From assembly GCA_023266235.1 (NCBI GenBank), contig JAHFRL010000042.1, positions 1 to 33,092 of the forward strand: DNA of 33,092 nucleotides, written 5' to 3'. Position numbers and translations under genes: made by a program. The notes under the pieces are model-generated. The model made no database searches, had not been told where the DNA came from, and saw only the letters and a program-made list of their open reading frames with translations. Positions 1-8,371 of the stretch are shown piece by piece. This DNA comes from Betaproteobacteria bacterium (lineage in GTDB: Bacteria > Pseudomonadota > Gammaproteobacteria > Burkholderiales > SG8-41). Numbering within the stretch: the first letter of the stretch is position 1; each line of letters opens with the position of its first letter.

Positions 1-884
1 ATCCAATTCGCATCATCGTTCCATTCGCGGTGGGCGGCCCAAGCGACATCATGGCGCGCATCATGGCGCAGAAGCTTACCGAACTGCACGGCCAGCAGGT
101 CGTCGTCGACAACCGCGTCGGCGCCGGCGGCAATATCGGTATAGGGATCGCCGCGAACGCTACCCCCGACGGCTACACGATCCTCGTCGTGAGCTCGGCG
201 TATGTCGTGAACCCGGGGCTTTACTCGAAAAGCTCTTACGATCCCGGGAAGAGCTTCATCCCGATTTCCAAGATGGTCGCTTCGCCGAACGCTTTTATCG
301 CGCATCCGACCGTGCCCGCGAGATCGATGCAGGAGCTCGTAAAATTCATACAGGCGAACCCAAAGACGTTCAGCATGGCAACGCCGGGAATCGGCACTAC
401 GCCCGATCTTTCGGCGGTTTTATTCAAGCTCACGACGAAACTCGACTATCCGACCGTGCCCTTTAACGGCGCCGGTCCTGTCGTCGCCGCCATACTCGGA
501 AATCAATTGCCTGTCGGCTGTGCGGCGATAACGCCGGCGGTTCAGCATATTCTCGCGGGGCGTCTGCGGGCGCTTGCCGTGACGAGTGCGAAGCGTTCAC
601 AGGCAATTCCCGAGGTGCCGGCGCTGGCGGAGGCCGGTTTCCCCGGGCAGGAATCGGACACGATGCAGGCGATGCTCGTGCCTGCGGGCACGCCCCAGGC
701 GATCGTGAAGCGACTGCATGCCGACGTCGTCAATATCCTGTCGCAACAGGACATGCGGAACAAGCTGGCCGGGCTCGGATTCGATATCGTCGCCAGCAGC
801 CCCGAAGAATTCGCCGCGCAAATCCGCATCGAGGTCGCGAAATGGACGAAGGTCATCAAGGAAGCCGGCATCAAAGTTGACTGA
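1..884 (+). CDS. Bug-family TTT substrate-binding protein, 5'-truncated
   Basis: Periplasmic receptor of the tripartite tricarboxylate transporter family, which captures carboxylates and related anions. The reading frame is open from the window edge: codons from position 3 give PIRIIVPFAVGG, the conserved start of the mature domain, so the signal peptide and first strand lie outside the window. A GTG at 30 is internal and not the true start. Visible motifs are GQQVVVDNRVGAGGNIG (ligand-loop region), ATPDGYT, and a C-terminal KWTKVIKEAGIKVD typical of the family. It is closely similar along its whole length to the next gene (971-1933), so the two look like a tandem duplication. No membrane subunit genes are seen. 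The ligand cannot be deduced from the sequence. Confidence 0.93.
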   Translation, partial: PIRIIVPFAVGGPSDIMARIMAQKLTELHGQQVVVDNRVGAGGNIGIGIAANATPDGYTILVVSSAYVVNPGLYSKSSYDPGKSFIPISKMVASPNAFIAHPTVPARSMQELVKFIQANPKTFSMATPGIGTTPDLSAVLFKLTTKLDYPTVPFNGAGPVVAAILGNQLPVGCAAITPAVQHILAGRLRALAVTSAKRSQAIPEVPALAEAGFPGQESDTMQAMLVPAGTPQAIVKRLHADVVNILSQQDMRNKLAGLGFDIVASSPEEFAAQIRIEVAKWTKVIKEAGIKVD

Positions 885-970
885 TCGATGTGGAACAAGT
901 CGTTGATGCATCGAGCACGAGAGCCGCAGTGAAAGATCAAAATAGCGAACACAGGCAGGGAGGGCATTTG

Positions 971-1933
971 ATGAAAATGACCCGGCGCTGGATCGTCATG
1001 GTGATGGCGCTCACAGCTGCTGTTGCCGCCGCGCAGGATTATCCGACCCGGCCGGTCCGCATGATTGTGCCTTTCGCTCCTGGCGGTCCGACCGATGTGA
1101 TCGCCCGCATCGTTGCAGGCAAACTCTCCGAAGCGTTTGGCCAGCAGGTTGTCGTCGACAACCGTGCGGGGGCGGGCGGCAACATCGGCACCGGACTTGC
1201 TGCGAACGCGACGCCGGATGGCCACACGCTGCTGTTAGTCAGTTCGAGCTTCGTCGTGAACCCCGGCCTTTACGCGAAGATTCCATACGATCCGTACAAG
1301 AGCTTCGCGCCGGTATCCAACCTGGCGACCATGCCCAACGTGTTTGTCGTTCATCCCTCGGTCGCCGCGAAATCGATGCAGGAGCTGGTCAAAGTCATCC
1401 AGATCGCGCCGAGGAAATACAGCTTCGCCACGCCGGGTATCGGCACCACTCCCGACCTCTCGGCGGCGCTCTTCAAGCTTGCGACGAAGCTCGATGTTGC
1501 GAAGATCCCGTACAACGGCGCGGGCCCCGCCATTGCTGCAGTGATCGCGAATCAGGTGCCGCTCGGCTGCATGGCGATGCCGGGGGTTACACCGCACATT
1601 CGCGGTGAGCGCCTGCGCGGGCTGGCGGTAACAAGCGCTGCGCGCTCGGCCGTGTTGCCCGATCTGCCGACGATGGCGGAAGCAGGTTTTCCCGGACAGG
1701 AGGCGGATACGCTGCAAGCCCTGCTCGTTCCGGCGGGCACTCCCCCGGCAATCGTGCAACGTCTGCACGCCGCCATCGTCAAGATCATGGCGCTACCGGA
1801 CGTAAAAGAGCGCGTGACCTCGCTCGGCTACGCCATCGTCGCGAGCAGTCCAGGCGAATTGGCGACGCAAATCAGGAGTGAAGTCACGAAGTGGTCGAAG
1901 GTGGTCAAGGACGCCGGCATCACCGTCGAGTGA
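971..1933 (+). CDS. Bug-family TTT substrate-binding protein
   Basis: Secreted carboxylate receptor of 320 residues. I place the start at ATG 971 because GGGAGGG lies 6 nt upstream and the protein then begins with a good signal peptide (positive MKMTRRW, hydrophobic core, AAA|QD cleavage after residue 21). An upstream in-frame GTG at 890 would put about 27 polar residues before it. Mature motifs are YPTRPVRMIVPFAPGG, GQQVVVDNRAGAGG and GIGTTPDLSAALFKL, the last almost shared with the preceding gene, from which it is 86 nt away. Both precede an SMP-30 gene only 45 nt downstream, suggesting one transcription unit for uptake plus degradation of a sugar acid or lactone (inference). Confidence 0.93.
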   Translation: MKMTRRWIVMVMALTAAVAAAQDYPTRPVRMIVPFAPGGPTDVIARIVAGKLSEAFGQQVVVDNRAGAGGNIGTGLAANATPDGHTLLLVSSSFVVNPGLYAKIPYDPYKSFAPVSNLATMPNVFVVHPSVAAKSMQELVKVIQIAPRKYSFATPGIGTTPDLSAALFKLATKLDVAKIPYNGAGPAIAAVIANQVPLGCMAMPGVTPHIRGERLRGLAVTSAARSAVLPDLPTMAEAGFPGQEADTLQALLVPAGTPPAIVQRLHAAIVKIMALPDVKERVTSLGYAIVASSPGELATQIRSEVTKWSKVVKDAGITVE

Positions 1934-1978
1934 ATCAGCAAGAGAGCGCAGAGTCACGCGCCTGACAGAGGGAATCTC

Positions 1979-2869
1979 ATGGAATTCGATATGGCCGTTC
2001 CCGGCTTCGAGCGCATCGTCGCGCCGGAAACGGAGTTCGAAGTGATCGCACACGACGTGCTGTTCGGCGAAGGACCGGTCTGGAACAAGCGCGCGGGAGC
2101 GTTGTTTTATACCGACATCATCGGCGACACGATCTGGAAGTGGACGCCGGGCATCGGCAACGAGATCGTGATGCGACCGAGCCACAAGGCCAACGGCATG
2201 ACGCTCGACCGGCAGGGCCGCCTCGTGGTCGCCGGGTGGTCCTGGCGTTGCGTGTGGCGCGTCGAGCTCGATGGCTCCGTCAAAACCCTGTGCTCGCATT
2301 ATCAGGGGAAGAAGCTCAACACGCCCAACGACATCGTCGTCAAGTCAGACGGCGCGATCTACTTCACCGACCCGACCGGCGGCCTCAACAACATGGAGAT
2401 GCACGGCGAAGACATCCAACGCTACATCGACTACAACGGCGTGTATCGCATCTCTCCCGGAGGCGAGACGACCCTGCTCATCGAGGATTGCGTCTATCCG
2501 AACGGACTCGTGTTCTCACCTGACGAGACGCTGCTCTATGTCAACGACACGCGCCAGGCGCTGATCCGCGTGTTCGACGTGCGGCCCGATGGCGGCGTCG
2601 GCAACGGGCGGCTCTTCTACAAGCTCGTCGGCAACGAGCCCGGCGTCGCTGACGGCATGAAGGTCGATGTCGAAGGCAACGTCTATTGCACCGGACCCGC
2701 TGGACTGCATGTGATCTCGCCCTCCGGCCAGTTGCTGGGCCGACTCAAGATCCCCGGCCACTGCACCAATCTCGCATGGGGCGATGACGATTGGCGCACG
2801 CTCTACATCACGACCTTCACTTTCCAGGTGTTTCGCGTGCGCCTGGGGCTGCCCGGAATACCGGTTTGA
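1979..2869 (+). CDS. SMP-30/gluconolactonase-family hydrolase
   Basis: Six-bladed beta-propeller lactonase-type protein of 296 residues, no signal peptide, so probably cytoplasmic. ATG 1979 has GAGGGA five bases upstream. The family metal and substrate ligands can be placed: Glu31 in FGEGPVW, Asn117 in TPNDIV, Asn175 in YPNGLVFSPDE and Asp225 in VADGMKVD, matching Glu18, Asn103, Asn154 and Asp204 of human regucalcin by motif. It is therefore likely a metal-dependent lactonase. It lies between TTT receptors and an enolase-superfamily enzyme, consistent with opening a sugar lactone before dehydration. The exact lactone is unknown. Confidence 0.88.
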   Translation: MEFDMAVPGFERIVAPETEFEVIAHDVLFGEGPVWNKRAGALFYTDIIGDTIWKWTPGIGNEIVMRPSHKANGMTLDRQGRLVVAGWSWRCVWRVELDGSVKTLCSHYQGKKLNTPNDIVVKSDGAIYFTDPTGGLNNMEMHGEDIQRYIDYNGVYRISPGGETTLLIEDCVYPNGLVFSPDETLLYVNDTRQALIRVFDVRPDGGVGNGRLFYKLVGNEPGVADGMKVDVEGNVYCTGPAGLHVISPSGQLLGRLKIPGHCTNLAWGDDDWRTLYITTFTFQVFRVRLGLPGIPV

Positions 2870-2886
2870 GCGTCGCCGAGGAAACG

Positions 2887-3807
2887 ATGAACTGGACATT
2901 TGAACTTGTACACGGCCCGCTCGGCCGACCGATCGGCGGTCTCGCATGGGACGGCGAAGCGATGCTCTTCAGCGACGTCGATGAGAGCGTCATTTTTCGC
3001 CACGATCCGCGCGGCAATACGGTTTCGCCGTGGCGCAAATATACCAACCGCACGAGCGGCATCGCATTCGGGCCCGGCGGCGCCCTCTATGGATGTCAGG
3101 AGGGATCGCGGCGGGTCGTCTGCTTCCTGCCTGACGGATCGGCGGCGACAACGACGACGAAACTGCACGGCCGTAATCACAACTATCCGCGCCAGCTCAC
3201 GATCGATCGCAGCGGCCGGGTCTGGTTCAGCGATCCGTACAGCGCGCACCCCGCGATGGGCCCGATCGCCTATCCGCTGCTCGAGCATCAGTCCGTACTG
3301 CGTCTCACGTGCAGTCCGCCGCCGCAAAGTCATTGGCGCATGGAGCGCGTGACCTTCGATACCGGCGCGCCGCGCGGCATCGCACTGTCGCCCGACGAGA
3401 AGATGCTTTACGTCGCCGAAAGCGACAACACGCCGGGTGGAACAAGAGAGCTCCGTGCGTATCCGATCGTCGACGATATGACAGCGTTGGACAAGCACAT
3501 CGTCCTGCACACATTCGGCGCGGATCACCGCGGCATCCATCGCGGGATCGAAGGTCTATGCGTCGACAGCGCGGCGAACGTCATTGCATGCGCGGGCTGG
3601 CGGCGCAGTGGTTCCGGTCCGCTGGTCTACGTGTTCTCGCCGGCAGGTGTAGTGCTCGAAACGCACCCGCTGCCGGCTGACCTGCCGCTTGATTGCGCGT
3701 TCGGTGATCCCGGCCTGACTTCGCTTTACGTCAGCACTGCAGCCGGGCACTTGTTTCGCGCGAAGTCGACTGGACATACCGGACACTTGCTGCATCCACA
3801 GCGCTGA
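2887..3807 (+). CDS. Divergent SMP-30-like propeller protein lacking canonical ligands
   Basis: 306-residue beta-propeller related to the gene before it, 17 nt downstream. I choose ATG 2887 (GAGGAAA immediately upstream); an in-frame ATG at 2791 would overlap the previous gene by about 80 nt. The blade pattern (GRVWFSDP, GIALSPDEKMLYVAES, IEGLCVDSAANV) places it in the SMP-30 family. At the positions where its neighbour has Glu31, Asn117, Asn175 and Asp225, this protein has Gly17, Arg102, Arg163 and Glu222. It may be a non-catalytic binder, or use another site. Function is not assigned beyond the fold. Confidence 0.8.
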   Translation: MNWTFELVHGPLGRPIGGLAWDGEAMLFSDVDESVIFRHDPRGNTVSPWRKYTNRTSGIAFGPGGALYGCQEGSRRVVCFLPDGSAATTTTKLHGRNHNYPRQLTIDRSGRVWFSDPYSAHPAMGPIAYPLLEHQSVLRLTCSPPPQSHWRMERVTFDTGAPRGIALSPDEKMLYVAESDNTPGGTRELRAYPIVDDMTALDKHIVLHTFGADHRGIHRGIEGLCVDSAANVIACAGWRRSGSGPLVYVFSPAGVVLETHPLPADLPLDCAFGDPGLTSLYVSTAAGHLFRAKSTGHTGHLLHPQR

Positions 3808-3888
3808 GGCGCTGAAAAAAAATTCTCGCGATGTCGCGATTGCGCACGCACGTTATTCATTCATACGTCTCAACCGAGGAACGACGAA

Positions 3889-4965
3889 ATGAAAATCACC
3901 GCCGTAGAGACATCGATGCTGCGGGTCCCCAACAACCCGCCGGTGTCGACCTATTACCGTGAAAACAGATATGTCGTTGCACGGATCCGGACCGACGAGG
4001 GGCTCGAAGGGCTGGGCTACACGATGCTGGTTGGCGGCGCCGGCGCCGAGTCCGTGCGCGAGTACCTGGAAAAGAGCCTGGTGCCGCAGTTGATCGGCGA
4101 GAACCCGCTGCACGTGGGGCGCCTGTGGCAGAAGATGTACGACACCGACCGAGGCATTCGCAAAAAAGGCATTCCGGTGTACGCGATCAGCGCGCTGGAT
4201 ATCGGTCTATGGGATCTTCTTGGCAAGTCGATGGGCCGGCCCGTCTGGCAACTGCTGGGCGCGTGCGCCGAAGCGATCGCGGTTTACGGCAGCGGCGGCT
4301 TTCTCTCCTATTCCGTCGACGACATCGTCACGGAGGCCGAAGGCTTTCTTGCGCTCGGCTGCCGCCACTACAAGATGAAGATCGGGCGGCCCAACCTCAT
4401 GGAGAACGTCGAGCGCGTGCGGGCGGTGCGCAAGGCGCTCGGCGATAACGTCGAACTCCTGGTCGATGCGAACCAGCGCTGGGACGTGGCCACTCATCTG
4501 AAGATCGGGCGGCGTTTGGAAGAGTTCGACCTCTTCTGGTACGAAGAGCCGGTGCTGGCCGACAACATCGCTCAATGCGCCCAAGTGGCGCGGGCGCTGA
4601 ACATCCCCATCGCCACGGGCGAGAACGAGTACACGCGTTACGGCTTCCGGGATTTGATCGAACAGAAGGCGGCGCACTACCTGAATCCCGATATACACCG
4701 CTGCGGGGGCATCGGGGAATTGATGAAGATCGCGCACCTCGCGGCGGCCTACGATCTGCCGATCGCGCCGCACCTCGTGCCCGAGCTCTCAATCCACGTG
4801 CTCGTTTCGATCCCGAACGCTGCGCTCGTCGAGGTTCTGGCGGGTGCCCCGTCGGAGCTGTGGAAAGAGCCGCCGGAAGTCAAAAACGGCATGCTGGCGC
4901 CGCCCAACCGCCCCGGTCATGGGATGGAGTTCAGCGCGGGGGCGCTCAAGCGTTTTACGGAATGA
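3889..4965 (+). CDS. Mandelate racemase/muconate lactonizing enzyme family protein
   Basis: Enolase-superfamily enzyme of 358 residues; members abstract a proton alpha to a carboxylate, usually as sugar-acid dehydratases or racemases. ATG 3889 has GAGGA eight bases upstream. Catalytic signature of the MR subgroup is complete: KxK at Lys162/Lys164 (KMKIG), metal ligands Asp193 (LLVDANQRWD), Glu219/220 (WYEEP) and Glu245 (ATGENE), and the Asp268/His295 dyad (NPDIHR, IAPH). A capping domain occupies roughly residues 1-125. Its position after two SMP-30 genes fits a lactonase then dehydratase route for an acid sugar. The substrate is not determinable here; dehydratase is likelier than racemase by context. 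Confidence 0.9.
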   Translation: MKITAVETSMLRVPNNPPVSTYYRENRYVVARIRTDEGLEGLGYTMLVGGAGAESVREYLEKSLVPQLIGENPLHVGRLWQKMYDTDRGIRKKGIPVYAISALDIGLWDLLGKSMGRPVWQLLGACAEAIAVYGSGGFLSYSVDDIVTEAEGFLALGCRHYKMKIGRPNLMENVERVRAVRKALGDNVELLVDANQRWDVATHLKIGRRLEEFDLFWYEEPVLADNIAQCAQVARALNIPIATGENEYTRYGFRDLIEQKAAHYLNPDIHRCGGIGELMKIAHLAAAYDLPIAPHLVPELSIHVLVSIPNAALVEVLAGAPSELWKEPPEVKNGMLAPPNRPGHGMEFSAGALKRFTE

Positions 4966-5295
4966 ACGCGATGCGCTCTCACCGCTGGACCCTGAACGAA
5001 CCTTTCAGGGACAGACCACTAAGCCAAGCCACTCATCTACCACCCGGTTTCCGCCATCGCGTGAGCGCAGGGCGCGTTTGACTTGGCGCGCCCGCCGAGC
5101 GCATGATTTCCTGCAAGGTCCGTTGCGAAGCGCCCCGGCAGCGCGGAGCGGACGGTGGAGCACGCGCGGGTAGCGCCGATCGCGCGCCAGCGGGCGCACC
5201 GAGCACCGGTCCGGCATCACCGCAGCGTTGCATAGTCACGGGACGCCGGCGACGGGCGCATTGGTTTTCCTATTAACTGTTTTGAAAGCATATTC
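4966..5295. other. Intergenic spacer without a gene
   Basis: This 330-nt gap between the enolase-superfamily gene and the next TTT receptor holds no convincing coding frame. Its one notable element is the left copy of a 29-nt direct repeat (4999-5027). A 6-bp stem (CCTGAA at 4991-4996 with TTCAGG at 5004-5009) overlaps that repeat, but no T-run follows. I see no convincing sigma70 promoter. Confidence 0.6.
4999..5027 (+). repeat. 29-nt direct repeat, left copy
   Basis: This copy matches 6340-6368 at 27 of 29 positions; the shared core is CCACTAAGCCAA preceded by AACCTTTCAGGG. The pair brackets a single TTT receptor gene (5296-6267). Confidence 0.8.
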
Positions 5296-6267
5296 ATGGT
5301 GCGCGTCGTGAAAGTAGGGTTGGCGTTGATTCTGCTCTCGGCCTTCACCCTGCACGCGTTCGCGCAAGGCTATCCGGCCAAACCAATCCGTATGGTTGTT
5401 CCCTTCGCCCCTGGCGGCACCGGTGAATTCTTGTCGCGCAGCATCACCCCGCGCATGGGCGAGTTGATTGGCCAGCAATTCATAGTCGATTTTCGCGGCG
5501 GCGCCGGCACCACGCTCGCGGCCGGCTTGGTCGCAGCGGCACCCGCCGACGGCTACACCGTGTTGATTCAGACGATCACCACGCAGGCCATCAATCACAG
5601 CCTGTATTCAAAGCTCGCTTACGATACGCGCAAGGATTTCGCGCTGGTGGGACTGATCGCGGTGATTCCTGTCGTGCTGGCGTCACACCCGTCATTACCC
5701 GCGCGCAACGCCAAAGAGCTGGTTGCGCTTTCACACACACGCGCAGGCAAACTCGATTTCGCCAGCCCTGGCATAGGCACGGCATCCCATTTTGGCGTCG
5801 AGTTGTTCAAACTCGTCTCCAAGGCCGATCTTACCCATATACCTTACAAGGGTGCCGGGCCGGCGATCGTGGATGCGATGGCCGGATTCGTGCCGTTGGT
5901 GACGGACAACATCACGTCGCTCAAGCCCCATATCGATTCCGGCAAGCTGCGCGGGATTGCTATTGGCAGCGCACAGCGTTCCGAGGCGGCGCCGCAACTG
6001 GCGACATTTGCCGAGTCCGGATATCCCGGGTTCGAGGCCAGTTCGTGGTGGGGCATATTGGTGCCTGCGCGCACCCCGGCAGCCGTTATAACGCGGCTCA
6101 ACAGCGAGTTGAACAAAGCGCTGGAAGACAGCGCGGTGCGCAGTCGTTTGCTGACTCACGGTGCCACGATCAAATCGGGCACACCCGGGCAGGCGATGGA
6201 GTTGATGATGTCGGAGATCGAAAAATGGGCGAAGGTCGTCAAAGCAACCGGGGCAAGGGTCGATTGA
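5296..6267 (+). CDS. Bug-family TTT substrate-binding protein
   Basis: Secreted carboxylate receptor of 323 residues. It begins with a signal peptide (MVRVVK, hydrophobic stretch, AFA|QG cleavage after residue 23), followed by YPAKPIRMVVPFAPGG. The ligand-loop motif reads GQQFIVDFRGGAGT, with Phe replacing the usual Asn of VDNR, a small departure from the other receptors here. ATG 5296 has only a weak upstream GAAAG. The gene stands alone between two copies of a 29-nt direct repeat, with no transporter membrane genes, so it probably depends on a TctAB pair encoded elsewhere. Ligand unknown. Confidence 0.92.
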   Translation: MVRVVKVGLALILLSAFTLHAFAQGYPAKPIRMVVPFAPGGTGEFLSRSITPRMGELIGQQFIVDFRGGAGTTLAAGLVAAAPADGYTVLIQTITTQAINHSLYSKLAYDTRKDFALVGLIAVIPVVLASHPSLPARNAKELVALSHTRAGKLDFASPGIGTASHFGVELFKLVSKADLTHIPYKGAGPAIVDAMAGFVPLVTDNITSLKPHIDSGKLRGIAIGSAQRSEAAPQLATFAESGYPGFEASSWWGILVPARTPAAVITRLNSELNKALEDSAVRSRLLTHGATIKSGTPGQAMELMMSEIEKWAKVVKATGARVD

Positions 6268-6339
6268 GTGTAAACAGGAAAGCATTACCAAGAGGAAGCT
6301 GTTGTGGCATTTGAAAAACTGATTCAGGAATTTCAGTGC

Positions 6340-6368
6340 AACCTTTCAGGGTCAGGCCACTAAGCCAA
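6340..6368 (+). repeat. 29-nt direct repeat, right copy
   Basis: Right copy of the repeat at 4999-5027 (two mismatches), 73 nt after the stop codon of the TTT receptor gene and just before a perfect palindrome. I see no transposase gene nearby. Confidence 0.8.
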
Positions 6369-6380
6369 ACTGTCAGCGTG

Positions 6381-6402
6381 TGAGGTAACCCGGGTTACCT
6401 CA
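6381..6402. repeat. 22-bp perfect palindrome
   Basis: Each half is TGAGGTAACCC or its exact complement, giving an 11-bp perfect dyad without a loop centred on CCCGGG. It lies between a plus-strand TTT gene and the convergent rhomboid gene. It could be a protein-binding site or part of a mobile-element end. No T-tract follows, so a classical terminator is unlikely. Confidence 0.8.
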
Positions 6403-6479
6403 GTCTGTCCCCTCGATTCCTTCATCCCCCTCTCGTTTGGACTCTTATAGCAGCAAACGGACAAAAACGCTGGAGCAGC

Positions 6480-7100
6480 TTAGCGGCGGCGAAAAGGCGG
6501 CCGGCCGCGCCAATTCTGAATCAACAGCCACGCCCCGAGCATTCCGCCGAGATGGGCGAAATGCGCGACGCCTTCCTGCGTGCCGGTAACGCCGAGGTAG
6601 AGTTCCAGCGCGCCATACAAGATCACGAAGTACCGCGCCTGCATCGGGATCGGCGGAAAAATCAGCATGACCATCCGGTGGGGAAAGTACATGCCGTAGG
6701 CAAGCAACAAACCGAAGACGCCCCCGGATGCGCCCACGGTCGGATAGGGATCCGCGACCGCGACGCCGGAAACGACGAGTTGGGCGATCGCGGCGGTGAT
6801 CACGCTTACGAAATACAGGTTCAGGTAACGCTTCTGGCCGAACAACTGCTCCAGCTCGCCGCCGAACATGTACAGCGCGAACATGTTGAAAAAAAGATGC
6901 AGCGCGCTGCCGTGCAGAAAGCTGTAGGTGATGATCTGCCACGGCTGAAAACCGTGACTGCCCCCGGTCAGCGACAGGGTCCCGATCGGCCACAGCGCCA
7001 AATTCGCGATGACCGCATCACCGACGAACATCTCGACGACGAACATCGAGACGTTGACGACGAGCAGCGCGCGGGTGATGGGTGGAATGGAATGGAACAC
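6480..7100 (-). CDS. Rhomboid family intramembrane serine protease
   Basis: Integral membrane protease of 206 residues that cleaves transmembrane substrates. The catalytic serine is Ser125 in GASGGVFG and the catalytic histidine is His183 in HFAHLGG. The oxyanion-side residues His68 and Asn72 (HLFFNM) match the GlpG His150/Asn154 pattern. About six hydrophobic segments fit the minimal bacterial six-helix core with no extra domain. The start is GTG at 7100: an in-frame stop lies four codons upstream and no earlier start exists. No strong Shine-Dalgarno is visible. It is divergent from the TTT gene at 7333 and convergent with the one ending at 6267. Substrate unknown. Confidence 0.92.
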   Translation of the reverse strand: MFHSIPPITRALLVVNVSMFVVEMFVGDAVIANLALWPIGTLSLTGGSHGFQPWQIITYSFLHGSALHLFFNMFALYMFGGELEQLFGQKRYLNLYFVSVITAAIAQLVVSGVAVADPYPTVGASGGVFGLLLAYGMYFPHRMVMLIFPPIPMQARYFVILYGALELYLGVTGTQEGVAHFAHLGGMLGAWLLIQNWRGRPPFRRR

Positions 7101-7332
7101 TTTGGATAATCAGGGTAGATACGATTGCATATGCCCGGTTGATAATGTGCTGCGCCCAAGCAATGTTAGTATTGCCGTGCACGGATGTTAGCATGGCATG
7201 GGAGAAATTTTTATGGCGGCATTAAGGATGATGTTCGCGGTGGTCTGCCAGCCAGCCCCGCGCAATTGCGCAGCCGGCGCAAAAAGTGGAGCATGGTCCG
7301 GTCGGACAGCTGGCTTATCGGGGAGAAACTTC

Positions 7333-8295
7333 ATGCGGATCTGCTTTGCGCTCTTGTTATGTCTGGCGTCTTCCTTCGCGTACGCTCAAGACAGCTATCC
7401 GGCCAGACCGATACGCATCATCAACACGGTGGCGCCGGGTGGCGGCGCCGACTTCACGACGCGCGCGGTCGGCAACAAGCTGGCGGAGGCCTGGGGGCAG
7501 CAGGTCATAGTCGACAACCGGCCGGGGGGCAACGGCATCGTCGGCATGGAAATCGCCGCGCATGCGACACCGGACGGCTATACGCTGGTGCTCGGCACGA
7601 TCGGGCCGGTGGCGGTCAATCCGAGCCTCTACCGCAAGCTGCCGTACGATCCGGTCAGGGATTTTGCACCGGTTGCGCGCGCGGTTTCCGCGCTCAACGT
7701 GCTGGTGGTGCACCCGTCGTTGCCGGTCAACTCGGTCAAGGATCTGATTGCCTACGCCAAGGCCAATCCCGCCAGGCTCAACTTCGGTTCGTCGGGGGTG
7801 GGTTTTGCCGATCATCTTGCCGGCGAGCTTTTCAACACGCTTGCGGGCGTGCAGATGCAGCACGTTCCGTACAAAGGCGGCGCGCCTGCGATGATCGATT
7901 TGATCGGCGGCAACGTGCAGCTCATCTTCGCCACGATGTCGACCGCCCTTACGCACATCAAGGCGGGAAAGATCCGGCCGCTCGCCGTGACTTTTGCGAA
8001 ACGCGTCGAGCAGTTCGCGGACCTGCCGACGGTGGCTGAAGCCGGCGTGCCGGGGTTCGCAGTCGACAACTGGTACGGTTTTCTCGCGCCGCGCGGCGCG
8101 CCCCGGCCGGTGATCGTCAAGCTGCATCGCGAGATCAACCGCATACTCGAGCTGCCCGACGTGACGGAACGCCTGCAAGGCCTGGGAATCTTCTCGTTTC
8201 TCGCGCCGACGCCGGAAGCTTTCGGTGATTACATCAAGGCCGAGATCAGGAAATACGCCAAAGTGGTGCAGGACTCCGGCGTGCGCGTCGACTGA
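7333..8295 (+). CDS. Bug-family TTT substrate-binding protein
   Basis: Secreted carboxylate receptor of 320 residues. I place the start at ATG 7333, with CGGGGAG about 8 nt upstream and a clean signal peptide (MRICFALLLCLASSFAYA|QD, cleavage after residue 18). An in-frame ATG at 7198 would add 45 residues with no secretion logic. Motifs include YPARPIRIINTVAPGG, GQQVIVDNRPGGNG, YKGGAPAMIDLIGG and a C-terminal RKYAKVVQDSGVRVD. It stands alone between the divergent rhomboid gene and the convergent DMT transporter gene. Ligand unknown. Confidence 0.93.
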   Translation: MRICFALLLCLASSFAYAQDSYPARPIRIINTVAPGGGADFTTRAVGNKLAEAWGQQVIVDNRPGGNGIVGMEIAAHATPDGYTLVLGTIGPVAVNPSLYRKLPYDPVRDFAPVARAVSALNVLVVHPSLPVNSVKDLIAYAKANPARLNFGSSGVGFADHLAGELFNTLAGVQMQHVPYKGGAPAMIDLIGGNVQLIFATMSTALTHIKAGKIRPLAVTFAKRVEQFADLPTVAEAGVPGFAVDNWYGFLAPRGAPRPVIVKLHREINRILELPDVTERLQGLGIFSFLAPTPEAFGDYIKAEIRKYAKVVQDSGVRVD

Positions 8296-8301
8296 AGAAG
8301 C

Positions 8302-8336
8302 GGTGAATGGGGAATACACTCCTTACTCATCACCCG
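8302..8336. repeat. Intergenic heptamer tract
   Basis: Five consecutive 7-mers start with GGTGAAT and GGGGAAT and then switch to C-rich units of the TTACTCA type. The G-rich to C-rich switch gives weak self-complementarity. It lies in the convergent gap after the TTT gene and resembles the tract at 19469-19500. Confidence 0.65.
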
Positions 8337-8371
8337 CCGCCGCATCACCGTAGCCGCGGCCGCTCCAGGCA

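Noticed and set aside
890..970. N-terminal extension of the second TTT receptor from GTG 890
   Set aside because: It lacks a ribosome site, puts polar residues before the signal peptide and lies 5 nt from the previous stop; ATG 971 has a strong site.
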